Source: Halocafeteria seosinensis (Eukaryota > Sar > Bigyra > Bicosoecida). Taken from it: a DNA stretch of 64,000 bases. Positions 29,830 to 41,358 of this stretch are shown piece after piece. Location: the NCBI GenBank assembly GCA_001687465.1, contig LVLI01000353.1, positions 1 to 64,000 on the forward strand. Direction: 5' to 3'. Below the pieces are notes generated by a model that saw only the letters and a program-made list of their open reading frames with translations, had not been told where the DNA came from and did not search any database. Numbering within the stretch: the stretch's first letter is position 1; each line of letters starts with the position of its first letter. The translations under genes and the position numbers were made by a program.

Positions 29830-30942
29830 CGGGAGGGAGGTGCTCCTTGTTGTATAGAAATTTCATGCACCTGGTCATCGACAGATCAGCATTGTCTGTT
29901 TTGCAAAGTATTCAACCACAGCTATGTACCCTTGCGGACATCTATGTTGGTGCTTCGAGTCTGTTACGGAGGTTATGAAACTTAGTGAAATCTGTCCCAA
30001 ATGCAACGGGGAAATTTCTGAAACTCTTCGAATTTACCTCTAGTGGAGCAAGGCCCAAGACGTTCTGAAAGGATACGTGTGAAGAACCTCATACTAACAA
30101 AGAGTCCGAGCGTTGGTGAGCGCCGGGTTAGGCAATGCAGGAGTGCCCTTGGAAGATCTTCGACGGCGTGAAGATCCCCCCAACTACACTTCCACTCAGC
30201 CGGTACCAGGCCATCAATAATACACCCCACTACTTCTCTAGTGCGACGATCCTGGTGCCAACGATGGATATGGGATGGACTTACTTTGCATTTGTATTAC
30301 TGTTACTGAAGATAACCTGACTACCCTTAAAACACTCACAGCTAATAGAGGGTTTATATATATGTAGTACAATATCTCAGGCACCTCAGGCCTTGCCGCA
30401 CCTGCACCTCTTGCTGTCCTTTAGAATCAACATTTACATGGGACTCTGGCAACTGCAGAACTGTAGCTATCACACGCGCTGGGTGGTAGGCATAGGAACT
30501 TCTGCGGATACAACAGTAAGGTTTCGACGACGACGACGAAGGTGTGACTGATGGCCCACCGGCAGCTGGATGTTAGTTTCGACTCTTGTAGCAGTCGTAG
30601 CATCACCAAGGGACTATGTGATAGTAAAACGAACAGATATTAAGCAAGGCAGATTTCGCTGGCCCCTGTTCGTTGGCAACGCATCTTTACTCGTGCGAAT
30701 ACGGTTCTGGGATCCAAACTCCCTCACACTGTGTCATAGGATGCAGGACAACAAGAAACCTCTCACAATCGGGACGAAACAAACGAAACGGTCGAATTAC
30801 GGACATCCGAGGGACTTTGGTACGGCAACTGTTCCGTTCGTGATGGCGGGGAAGACGCCGGGCTTTTGGAGGTTGAAAACAGATGATGGTCAAGCTGTCC
30901 ATGATGATGTAGACTAGTTTTCTTCCGCTAGGAGCAATACAA
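29830..30942. other. Intergenic region with no recognisable gene
   Basis: Only short frames of 60-115 codons occur on both strands, none with a recognisable domain. A minus-strand frame at 29982-30230 (82 codons) could be more decayed coding sequence upstream of the oxygenase-like pseudogene, but I see no family motif in it. Confidence 0.4.
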
Positions 30943-30943
30943 A

Positions 30944-31060
30944 TACACACACACACACACGGTATATATGGTATATGGTGTATATAACATATATATACGG
31001 TAGGTACCCAATATATATATTTATACTATATACCGTACCCGTACCGGTATATATATTTGC
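30944..31060. repeat. (AC)n microsatellite followed by TA-rich inverted-repeat tract
   Basis: A run of about eight AC dinucleotides (30944-30960) is followed by about 100 bp of alternating TA with GGTATATA, ATATATATACGG and ACCGGTATATAT segments. These can pair with each other as imperfect hairpins. The tract is non-coding by context. Confidence 0.8.
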
Positions 31061-31255
31061 CAAGGGTGCACCGGTGTGTAGTATTGTATTTATCCTATCA
31101 ACCGGGAGAGTTGGTGACAACTTGGTGTGGAAAACAGGTACTTCTTGGTTTTCAGCATACAAGCGGAAGTCCGGGACCGCTCCACATGTATAGCAACGTC
31201 CCATGCTAGGATCTCCCCCTTCTGCGTTTCCGCTCCAATCGCGCGGGCCTCACCT

Positions 31256-31711
31256 ATGCCAGTACATAATTGCGGTGTTTCCAAGGAAAGCGGAAACGAT
31301 TTAACTAAATCAACGTGTATTTAACGAAGCAACTTCCACCCTACACTGGCAGCTACGTCATAGGTATTTTGATCTTGAGTTTTGCTGCCTCATTCATAGC
31401 ATAACCTATGCAACGCTAATAAGCGTTGTGCTAGCCGGGAAAAGTTTCCTTAGCTACGGAAGCAGTTCCAGTTACTGCATATGCCAGTACATAATTGCGG
31501 TGTTTCCAAGGAAAGCGGAAACGATTTAACTAAATCAACGTGTATTTAACGAAGCAACTTCCACCCTACACTGGTAGCTACGTCATAGGTACTTGATCTT
31601 GAGTTTTGCTGCCTCATTCATAGCATACCCTATGCAACGCTAATAAACGTTGTGCTAGCCGGGAAAAGTTTCCTTAGCTACAACTTGTACGGAAGCAGTT
31701 CCAGTTACTGT
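31256..31711. repeat. 225-bp tandem direct duplication (two copies)
   Basis: Copy 1 runs 31256-31480 and copy 2 31481 to about 31711. Both begin ATGCCAGTACATAATTGCGG and end in GGAAGCAGTTCCAGTTACTG. They differ by a few substitutions, a small deletion (GGTATTTTGATC against GGTACTTGATC) and an insertion of about 8 bp (ACTTGT region) near the right end of copy 2. No open frame or transposon terminal signature is visible. It is non-coding by context. Confidence 0.9.
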
Positions 31712-32196
31712 CAAGCGAAGGTTCTGGGACTACTAGCGGAGCATATGCTGTACCGAATACCATGCGCAACATGTTTCAGACCACTACAAGAACTAGCAAC
31801 TGTTGCGTGCAGTTACTTGACGATGATTATTTTTTTTCTCACTACCTAGTCCGAGAGTCCAGTCGATTCCGTCGAAACGTTCGAGTTCATTCATTGTTTC
31901 GAACTTCAACAAATAGTTAAGTCCAATAAATGTTTGTCGCCTCCAGAAGGAGGATCCACTCAGCTACAACTTGTGCCCAACTAACTATAAGTCTTATGCA
32001 TAGTATAAGAGAACACTGGTGTTGTTTCTGGATGATTTTGTTTTGGGGAGAAACCCTCCCTGGAAGATAAAGGAAGTTGTATATTTGGCTGGGGTGTCTG
32101 AGGCTGTGGCTCCTGCTGAGGGGGAGCGTTAACGGACGCCCATCAGGGATATTTTTCACAGGCCACCTGACAGTGAACAAGGACTTATTATCGACA
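31712..32196. other. WDR19: Upstream region of the WDR19 gene
   Basis: Non-coding by context. A frame continues upstream of the WDR19 start to 32077, but it starts with TTG and has no similarity to the family. The region should hold the WDR19 promoter and 5' UTR; I see no TATA box that I would call with confidence. Confidence 0.4.
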
Positions 32197-35100
32197 ATGA
32201 AAGAGTTATTTTCCCTTTCACCGACGTTCAATGGCCTACTCCAGGCCTCCGGAATGGGAGGAGGAGGCGGGCATATTAGGAATTCGGGCGTCCTCCGTGG
32301 TGGAAAACGCGGCGACGCTGCCTCGTCATCTCCCGTGAAATTCTCATGGAGGCCTCAAGGGCACTTTCTCGCCACTGCCGGCGCTAATGGGATTGTCAAC
32401 ATCGTTGACAAAAGCGGACAGCCTGTGACTCACTTTGCGTTGTCGACGAAATCGACTCCAGTGGGCTTGGAATGGGACGCACAAGGAGAGGAATTAGCGG
32501 CGATCCAGGGGGATACCTCGGACGTGACCTTATTCGATTTTAATGCGCGTTCCTCGAAAACGCTGGAAACTTCATTGAAGAACCCGACCTTTGTACGATG
32601 GTCCAAGACTGGGCCGTACCTCGCCATCGGAGACTCGAAGGGAAATGTGCTCTTATACGACAAACAGTCAAAAAAGAAAGTGCCCATTCTCGGGAAGCAT
32701 ACACGAGCAATTGTAGCGGGAGCCTGGTCAGCAGAATGCAAGCTGGCTCTGGGAAGTACAGATAATACGTTGTCCCTCAGGTAGGCTCTATCCCTGTACT
32801 CATCTCCTAGGAAGTTAGTCACCTTACTCTTTCTCTGCAGCGAGTCGAACGGAGACGCGGTTAGTGAGTCCGTGGATCTTAAGGCTTCTCCCACGTTCAT
32901 GCAATTTTCGAACCAGAAGAGAGACAATGGGTTGTCAAGGAATAACGCAAATGCGGAAAATACGATCTCGATCAACCTGGATGGCAAGACGTTATTGCTG
33001 TACGTCACCTTGCTTTTTTTCGTACCGTTCTGTTTATACATGCATGCATATACGGTTTTACTCTTTTCCACCGGCAGTTACAACATAGATGATCCTGATA
33101 ATCCAGTAGAGCTGGCTTTTCAAGCAAAATATGGGAAGATTGTAGCCTTCCGGTGGTTTGGTGATGGGTATCTACTGATTGGGTTTTCGGAGGGTTGGCT
33201 TGTAGTCATTTCCACTCATATTAACGAAATCGGCGAAGAATTACGATCTGCAAGATTTCATAGTGATGGATTAGAAGACATCGCGTACTCGCCTACAACA
33301 CAACGGTGCGCTACGATAGGGGGCAACTCTCTTAAGATAATTGAGACGTCAACTCTGGAGGAACTAACTAACGAAAGCATCTCTATAGACACGTCTGCCG
33401 GTGCTTTTACCCAGTACGTTGCGTTGCAATAACAAAAAGACTATGGCAACTTATTTTAGTTGGGGTTGACGCAGAGTTGATTACGCAATGGACGGACAGG
33501 TTCTTACTGCGGCCACCACCGGAGGATATGTTTACACTTATCTAGGGAAAATGCCTGAGCTATCTGATTCGCATGAATCTAAGTAAGACTACTCCATTAA
33601 TGCTTAATTTACCTTCTTCTTAACGTGACCCATTTTCTTCGCAGGATCGCCTATCTCTCCTCGCTGAAGGAAATAACTGTTTTTGAAACATCCGTTCCTA
33701 GCAACTCTCCTTACGCCGCGTTGTCTTTTCCACTGGAAATCGAACCATCCCGCATATCTCTCGGGTCCTATCACTTTGCTGCAGCTATGAATAATACGGT
33801 GTGGTATTATGGTTTGCCATTACCTCCTGCTGAAGGGCAAGTATCGAACAAAAGGGAGCTAGAGGACTATCGTGACGAAGCATTGGAGAAAGCGAAAGCT
33901 GAAGCAGAATCGCGTACTTACATGTCTACTGTAGACGATATGGCACTGGGTTCAAATTTTGTGGCTGTCCTGTGTGATGGGAAAGTAAACGTCCATTCAA
34001 TCAGACCTCAACCCTACATTGGAAATTCTCTACTGCAGCTTCCTGAAGCCGGGAAAGGCGACTCCATTATTTTACCCGAACATGGGAGCAAGGATAATGG
34101 ACCACAGGCTCGTGTCACATGCGTGGAATGCACCGCTGAATTCGTTGTATATGGCACTGAGGATGGCACCGTTGACTTTTTCTACATCCCGGCATGGAAA
34201 CTACTTGCATCCGCTCAATTTCGGTACGTATTTTCTCTCATGCTATATCACCTCATTCTTGGGTGATCTCGATATCCTATTCCGCAGAAATACTTTTACT
34301 TCAACCGGAATAAGAGCAATCTATCCCAATCCTACGTGCACTCGTGTTTTAATCATAGATGAGGAGCACAAGGGGTACATTTTCAATCCGTCTAACCGAC
34401 TGACAATAGAAATAGAGGATTTCCCCCGAGGCGTAACCAAAGTGATGTGGGACCCCGCAGATTGGGGTGTGTTTTCGGCGTTTAGCAAGCCGGAAATTCA
34501 TGTCTTCCGGCATGTTCCACTGACCCTTAATGGCGCCAGCGTAATCAAGTTTGGAGATGCCTCAATCGGACAATCTGGAGACATTACTGTGACGACGAGA
34601 CGTACAGAATTGCCTTCCGGTGCAGAGCCACTTCTAGTCAATGATGGCATCATTTCATACCGAGCATCGAGTGATGCTTCTGCCGTTGAGAGCGTAACAC
34701 TTAGCTCGTATAGGCCCCTAGTAGGTGGGGGTCAAGTCAATACAGAGCGACGAATGGCTGCTCTAGCACAAGCATTGTTACTGGGGCGGTTCGATACGGC
34801 ATGGGAGCTCTGCCTGACATTGGGTGACCAGATTTGTTGGCTTGCTTTAGCAAACAAGGCCATGGAGGTACTAGACATTGATCGCGCCATCGATGTGTAC
34901 AGGTTCTTAGGTGATGCGGGGATGGTGTTTGCCTTGGAAGCTATCAACGAAGAAGAAGATCAAAGTTTGGTGGCTGGTCATCTCGCTGTGCTTTTCAACG
35001 ATTTTAGTTTAGCACAAGAGCTATTTCTATCTTCTTCTCGTCCTACTGCTGCATTGCAAATGTATCGAGACATGATGCACTTTGAACAAGCTACGACCCT

Positions 35101-37375
35101 TGCCGAGACGCTAGACCCATCCCAAGTTCCGACACTACAAATCCAACATGCCAAGCAGCTGGAGTTTAAGGGTGATTACAACGAAGCGCTGGAGCTCTAC
35201 GATTCCGCCAAGGATGAATTACCACCTCTTAGAGAGACGAAGCAGCCTGAAACAACCGCCCATACGAAAAAGAATACATCATTTGCTGATCTTGCCTCAG
35301 AAGCGGAAGCGTTGTTGGGCGAGACGAAGGTCGACAAAAAGAGCACTAAGTCAGTAGCCAATCCGGAGCAAGCTGGTCAAGGAGGCTTCAACGTGCTTGA
35401 TCACACGAGACTCGGTAGATTACATAGAGCTGCACACGATGGTCTCGCACGATGTTTGCTGCATACTGGTAACATTCGCCGTGGCCTAGACTGTGTCCAA
35501 GACCAATTCTTTGCTCACAAAAGGTTATTGAAAGAAGCAGGTGGCATTCTTGATTCCTTGAATCAGTACAAGGATGCCGCGCGAATGTACGAACGCGCAG
35601 AAGAATTTGAAAAAGCTGCCTCTATATTAATTGCTAACAAAGCCTTCCGAGAAGCGGAACCCCTCATGGACAAAGTTGCCTCTCCCAAGCTGCATCTTCA
35701 ATTTGCCAAGGCTATGGAAGCGTCAAAAGACTACTCAACGGCTGTCAAGTCTTACGAAAGGGCAAAAGACATGGACAATGTTGTTCGACTTCTTGTCGAC
35801 CACTTAGATCAACCTGAACGAGCAGGGAAAATCGTACGGCAGACGAAATCAGCGGAAGCGGCTACATATGTGTCAAGGTACTGTCAAGAAATCAATGACA
35901 ACAGAGGAGCTGTTGAATTTCTTCTGTTGGCGAAAAAACGCACGGATGCCTTTTCACTGGCTATGGCTCACGAAGAAATGCAAGTGTACGTTGATGCTCT
36001 AAGGCGAATCGGCTGGGAAGTGACTAACGAAGACCATGCTCAGATTGCTTCGTACTACGAAGGAAAAGGAAAATATGACGAAGCAGCAAGGCACCATTTT
36101 GCAGGTGGAGATTATCACAAGGCTCTGAAGCTGTTTCTTCAATGTGGAGAACAATGTTTGGAGGAAGCAATCGAAGTTGTGGGGAAAGCAAATACGGACC
36201 CGCTTACTCACATGCTTATCGATTACCTAATGGGCGAGATGGATGGTGTCCAAAAGGATGAGAAGTACATCTTCAAGCTTTATATCGTTCTCGAAAATTA
36301 CGAACAAGCGGCGCGCACTGCAAGGATTATAGCCCAGCATGAAGCAGAAGAGGGAAAATATCGGGCTGCCCACGACTTCCTGTACAAGACACGGCGAGAC
36401 CTTATTAGCCGTGACGTACGAGTGCCTACAGAGCTTTCCCAGCAGCTTGAACTGTTGCATAGCTATATCCTCGTAAAGAAGCGTGTCAAGCTGGGCGACC
36501 ATGTTGGTGCGGCATTCTTGCTAAAGAGAGTAGTTAGTGATATATCCAGTTTTCCTAAGCACACAGTGGAGATCCTAACAAGCGCTGTGATAGAATGCCA
36601 GCGAGCGGGGCTAAAACGAAGCGCCTACGAATATGCCACAATGTTGATGAGGCCAGAGTACCGCAATAGGGTGGATGAAAAGTTCCGCCGCAAGATTGAG
36701 CAACTTGTGCGCCGTCCGAAGACGGAGGAGGCAGATCAAGTAAGCTGTGTGGTTTGGTTTGAGAATATCTTCGAATTACTTTGCGTACATTTCTTGAACA
36801 ATGTTTGAACAATGTATGTATCACAGGAAAAATCCACCTGTCCTCAATGTGATTCCTTTCTTGGCACGTTTGAACTACATTGTCACACATGCAAGACCTA
36901 TTTACCATTTTGCGCAGTAACAGGAAAGCACATGGTCTTGGAGGACTGGTCGTATTGTCCGCATTGCTCATGGCCTGCGCTCTATTCTGCGTTTCAAAGC
37001 TATCTGGAGGAATTCGATACATGCCCTATGTGCGATCAGCATGTAAACAAAAATTGTAAGTTGGATATGTTTAGGGTCTTACATAGGATATAGAATTGTC
37101 TACAACAATAGCAATGTGTTGCAGCAATAGCCGTGGCGAATGATCCAGCTTCCCTCCTTCGCCAAGAAGTCTCCTATATGGAAGGTAAACCTGAAGAGGA
37201 AGAAGGGGCGACAGATCAGAATGAAGATGATGCTCAGCCAGAAGGGGCACCAGAAGAAACCAAGCATAGGTCTCCCAAGAAAGAAGCAGAACATGATAGC
37301 TCTCCTCAAGCTGGTAAGCGCCCAAGTTCGCAGGTCAGTGGCGCACAGGCTGTGTTGGGTGCAATGGGCATATAA
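32197..37375 (+). CDS. WDR19: WD repeat protein 19 / IFT144, intraflagellar transport complex A
   Basis: Component of the IFT-A complex, needed for retrograde transport and membrane-protein entry in cilia. Reconstructed exons: 32197-32780, 32841-32999, 33078-33413, 33475-33582, 33645-34223, 34288-36739, 36827-37055 and 37125-37375; 1565 residues against about 1340 in the human protein. The start (MKELFSL) matches the family start MKRIFSL. The first ~650 residues are the beta-propellers (PVLGKHTRAI, VVISTHI, RIAYLSSLKE). A TPR-like superhelix follows, with RPTAALQMYRD, SPKLHLQFAKA and LLHSYILVK. Exon 7 gives a zinc-binding C-terminus with four CxxC pairs (CPQC, CHTC, CPHC, CPMC). Two additions are unusual: a Gly-rich insert near residue 20 and an acidic, low-complexity tail of about 80 residues after the zinc domain. 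All exon joins keep frame. It ends 44 bp from the ARMT1 stop. Confidence 0.93.
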
Positions 37376-37419
37376 CAGCTATTGAATGAATGACACTTAT
37401 CCATCGTACAATTCCCAAT

Positions 37420-39166
37420 TTAGAATTCGTTTCCTTTGTTTTCCCAAAAGCTGACTATTCCATATTGGCCATTCGTCAGCCACTGACGATCACAATGCTG
37501 CTGCTCAGCAGTCTGAATAGCTTTCTCATCGGCACCAATTAATACGTCGGACTTGCACGTCCTCAGAGCCAGAGTAGCTTTTGAAGGTACACACCTGTGG
37601 TTCAAAAATGTCGTTGAGACAATGCCAAGCCCATATTTCCGTTTCGGCAGCGTTTGTGTACGTACATAGCGACACGACGAAACGGTTCCGTTGCACGAAA
37701 TTTCCTGTCACCGAGAAGCCTTCGATAGTTCGCTGCATAGTCAAGCGAACACTGTGAGGTCGTCGCTTACTGGAGCCAAGGGATTACCATAGGTACGTAC
37801 CATCACCCTTCAAAATGCACAGGTCCATTTGTTCCAAACTTTCCGCGACGTCACTGGGAATATCCCACATCGGACACGGACTATTATAGAACGAATGCGC
37901 TTTGATACAAAGTTTCCTAGATGACAAGTGAGTTCTTATCCGTGATGCAATTTCCTTCCCCTTGCTGGGAACGCCTTCTATCCACTCTAAGTGCTTGAAT
38001 ACGTCGGTTTCCGTGGCATCAGAAACGAAGGTCGGGGACTCCTTGCAGTGAAGTGTCACTACAGCACCGTTTTGCACAAGAAATTCGGAAAAGATAAGGT
38101 CGGACAAGAGCTCGAGTCCACAATTGTCTAGCATGATGGATACTTGAGGCTCTGCAGTTTCTAGTTTGTCACGCAGATATGTGACTGCTCGGCTAGTGTC
38201 GTTAGCCAACAAAGTAGATTCCAAAGAGGAAGTCTCCTTATGTGACGCATCAGATGCAGCACCAGCCGATAGACTTAGATCTGCTCGATTTCCCCATAGG
38301 GATCTGTAATAGCCTTCAAAACGTCAAATGAGCAAGGAAGGACAGGAACTGTGTCGACATTAAAACCTACCTCAGTAGTAGTAGTCGAAGACGTCTGTAA
38401 TGGATGATGTTTGAGACATTGCTTTGGTACTTTTAGGCCCGGTCCATTATTTTTAAAGTTGCTTACCTTGTTTCATGAGTATTCTCAATTGTATGAATCA
38501 TCTCGTTGTACGCTGACTCGGCGGAAACCAGAGCCTGCTGCTTTTGAACATGGAATGGGTCCTGGGCGAATTCAGGAAGACCAGATAGCCTGGCCACTTT
38601 CATGATGCGAAAATACATGTAATTTTCCGACTGCATCGGAAACAATGAGAATAGAGAATCAACTACCATACTTTCAGTCTGTGTGACTTCTTTGCTCTTA
38701 CCACAAACCATGGCGCTGTGCTCCAACGGATAGGTTCTGCACTGGTATACCACCGATATGTAAGTAGGTATCCTTCCCATTCTTTGGTTGATAGACTGGG
38801 GGCCACTTTCTCCTCCGTTTGGTACGCGGGAACCACTAGTTCCGAATCTGTAACAATGTCTCGTTTCAATTGCAGGAATCCGGCAACAGTTTTGGATTCC
38901 AATCTACAGCTCTCTCCGGCGGTGGCCATTAACTCCTTCCCCAATGTTTCCGCATCCATGGGATCAAGTAAACTTTGTTGCTGACGTTCACGTGGGACTT
39001 GTCGATTATTGGCGGTAAATTCCTCGAAGCGGTCACAAACTTCTTGAGGAACTCCATGATTCCGCAGCACCGAGTCCACGATCCGAGGGAGCCGGTCGAA
39101 CACACTCTTGTATGTGAACGAACTTTGTCCTTCTTCGTACGGTATTAGAGGAGGTGGCAGCTCCAT
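37420..39166 (-). CDS. ARMT1: DUF89/ARMT1 family metal-dependent damage-control phosphatase
   Basis: Members are metal-dependent phosphatases acting on damaged or excess phosphometabolites; human ARMT1 was also reported as a PCNA carboxyl methyltransferase, which is disputed. Minus-strand exons: 39166-38702, 38630-38467, 38394-38371, 38303-37801, 37732-37666 and 37594-37420; 465 residues, close to the human 441. Family landmarks are RSLWGNRADLSL, the metal-site segment LDNCGLELLSDL, KGDANYRRLLGDR (built across an intron), LALRTCKSDVLIG and the end WLTNGQYGIVSFW. The start chosen is the ATG at 39166 (MELPPPL); the open frame upstream begins with GTG. Exon 3 is only 24 nt and supplies eight residues of a leucine-rich helix before SLWGN, where the family expects that helix. 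The gene is divergent from AP4M1 and convergent with WDR19. Confidence 0.9.
38371..38394 (-). other. ARMT1: 24-nt microexon of the ARMT1 gene
   Basis: Read on the minus strand, the segment follows CATTACAG and precedes GTAGGT. It starts and ends in phase 2, so inclusion adds exactly eight residues (RLRLLLLR by phase) and skipping keeps frame. Homologues have a comparable helix ending in LLQISLWGN at this point, which supports the exon being real. Confidence 0.75.
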
Positions 39167-39509
39167 GATGTCCCTCTCTATTCCATTCACTTCAATTTCA
39201 GCTAGAGATCACAATCAACCCGGCATCATACCAACACCTACAATTGTAGTTCTTCCCCCCTCCTCCCCCGCTTGTTGGAATTTCATCACGACCGGACAAA
39301 CTTTGTAGCGACTTGGTCCGCAAAACAACAAAAAAGGTTTTCTCGGGACCCCGCAAGGGGCCAAGAGATGCACCACGTCTCTGGCAGAAAATGTCGTATA
39401 TTCGCATACTAAAGCGAGGAATTGCATTGGACGAAGATAGGAGACAATTGATTGTACTCATATTTACGGGTATAATCAGTCACCTCGTGCTGACAGCTCA
39501 TATAGGACC
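39167..39509. promoter_or_regulatory. Shared upstream region between ARMT1 (-) and AP4M1 (+)
   Basis: These 343 bp separate two divergent start codons and must contain both promoters and 5' UTRs. It includes a pyrimidine tract (CCCCCCTCCTCCCCC, near 39257). No classical TATA box is placed convincingly for either gene. Confidence 0.5.
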
Positions 39510-41342
39510 ATGTTTAGCCAGTTTTACATCCTCTCTCCCCGAGGGGATACTATTATATCAAAGGACTGTATGTACAATCCACAGAGATACTACAGTATCG
39601 TGCACCCATTGATATACATTCATGGTTTGTTCTGTCTCTCTATTGTGTGTGGAGATGTGCAGTTCGAGGAGATTGTCCTTCAGGAAGCGCAGAGACCTTC
39701 TTCCGCAAAGTCAAATTCTGGAAAGGAGATGCTCCTCCTATCTTTGTACGTAATGAACCTCATTCTATGTTGCATTCGGGCAGTGATGATGCTTTCCATT
39801 GTTTGCGGATTTGCCTCTGTTTTCATTGGACAGAATGTGGAGGGAATCAATTTTCTACACGTGAAGAAGACTTCCCTGTACTTTGTGGGGACAACGAAAG
39901 TAAGCCAGTAGGCTCAATGCTTGCTTTTGTTTGTTTGTGGAAGAAGCATATTGTTTTTACAGTTCAATGTGTCCCCCTCGTTGGCGATCGAACTGCTAGA
40001 TCGACTGGCCAAAGTGTTCAAGGTACGAAGGAATGCCAACTCTGGCGACGAAGCAGCGATGATGTGTGTTTTTTTAATGCATGAGCAGGATTACTGCGGT
40101 CTGATTAGTGAAGAGGCTCTTCGAAAGAACTTTGTCTTGATCTATGAATTACTGGATGAGATGATGGTAAGTTGTGAGATCAATCTGTCACGATGGAGAT
40201 TCGTTGTACTCTGTTGTATGGTGCCTGCAGGACTATGGATACGCCCAAGCGACATCAACAGAACAGCTAAAGATGTACATCCATAATGAGCCCATAATGG
40301 TTAATCACCCACCCTCTAACCCAGGACTAAAGGTACGCAAATGACATCACCTCAAAGTGATTCACGACCTCCCAGACATACATGAATATCAATGAACTTT
40401 TTGCAGCTTTCGGTCTCCAAGACAACTCCTGCCTCAAGCGTGAACAAACCTATTTCCCTCTCTGTCAGTAGGAAAGGAAAGAAGAATGAAATTTTTGTAG
40501 ATATACTCGAAAGACTCAGTGTCGTCTTCAATGCAAACGGTTACGTTCTCAACTCAACCATAGACGGTACAATTCAGATGAAATCCTTCCTGAGCGGCAA
40601 CCCACCTCTGCGAATTGCACTCAATGAGGACTTGATGATTGGGAGGGACGAAGCGGCCGCTGGCCCCTTAGGATATGGTGGTGTGGTGCTAGACGATGCC
40701 AACTTCCATGAGTGCATCAATCTGGATGATTTTGAAGCCGGTAGGGTACTCCATCTAATTCCACCCGAAGGAGAATTTGCAGCGATGAACTACAGATGCA
40801 CAGGAGAATTTAGACCCCCTTTCCGAGTCTTCCCCTTTTTGGAAGAAGTAACAAGTTATAAAATTGAACTCGTACTGAAAGTACGGGCAGACATTCCTGC
40901 GCGGAATTACGGCGCCAATGTTACGATTAACTTCCCAACACCAAAACACGCTACAACAGTTCATCCCGAAGTTGGGTCGGCATCAGGTCCGAAGCCTGCG
41001 ACGACAGCAGCCGCAGATACATCAGGAGGAACGATGGGAACTCCTGCACAAGGTCAAACAGCCGAGTTCGACCAAAAGACGAGGATGGTAACTTGGAAGA
41101 TTAAGAAGTTCCAAGGAGGTTCAGAACACACACTGCGAACGAAAATCACGCTATCGCAAACAAGTGGCGCTAGTCTGCGAAAGGAATTGGCCCCGGTGCG
41201 AATGTCATTCGAGATCCCGATGTACAACGCTAGTGGTTTGCAAGTGCGCTACTTGCACATTGCCGAGGACAGTAAAAGCTATAAGCCTTATAGGTGGGTG
41301 CGCTATGTCTCCACTACCGATAACTATGTCATTCGGCTATAA
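39510..41342 (+). CDS. AP4M1: AP-4 complex subunit mu
   Basis: Medium subunit of the AP-4 adaptor, which sorts cargo at the trans-Golgi network. Exons: 39510-39567, 39663-39745, 39834-39899, 39963-40022, 40089-40166, 40231-40332 and 40407-41342; 460 residues (human 453). The N-terminal longin domain starts SQFYILSPRGD and continues through KDFRGD, built across intron 1. LIYELLDEMM and DYGYAQATSTEQL follow; the YGY..(A/T)TST signature separates AP-4 from other mu chains. The mu-homology domain begins around residue 160 (KNEIFVDILERLSV) and ends with SGLQVRYLHIAED and the terminal KPYRWVRYVSTTDNYVIRL. A Gly/Thr/Ala-rich loop near residues 340-370 is longer than usual. The stop is 16 bp from the stop of the convergent ZMYND12-like gene. 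An AATAAATAAA at about 41467-41476 could serve as its poly(A) signal, which would put the 3' UTR over the neighbour's last exon. Confidence 0.93.
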
Positions 41343-41358
41343 GCGTCGGACGTGTTGG

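Noticed and set aside
29400-30230. Possible copia-type retrotransposon remnant
   Set aside because: Fragments such as GAFLDF looked like reverse transcriptase at first, but the HxD and GG-x-F-C segments fit a 2OG oxygenase better, and no integrase, RNase H or LTR was seen.
38304-38370. Coding extension upstream of SLWGN in ARMT1 from the unspliced sequence
   Set aside because: A frame there looks partly helix-like but is out of frame with SLWGN and meets a stop; the 24-nt microexon with correct splice sites explains the region better.
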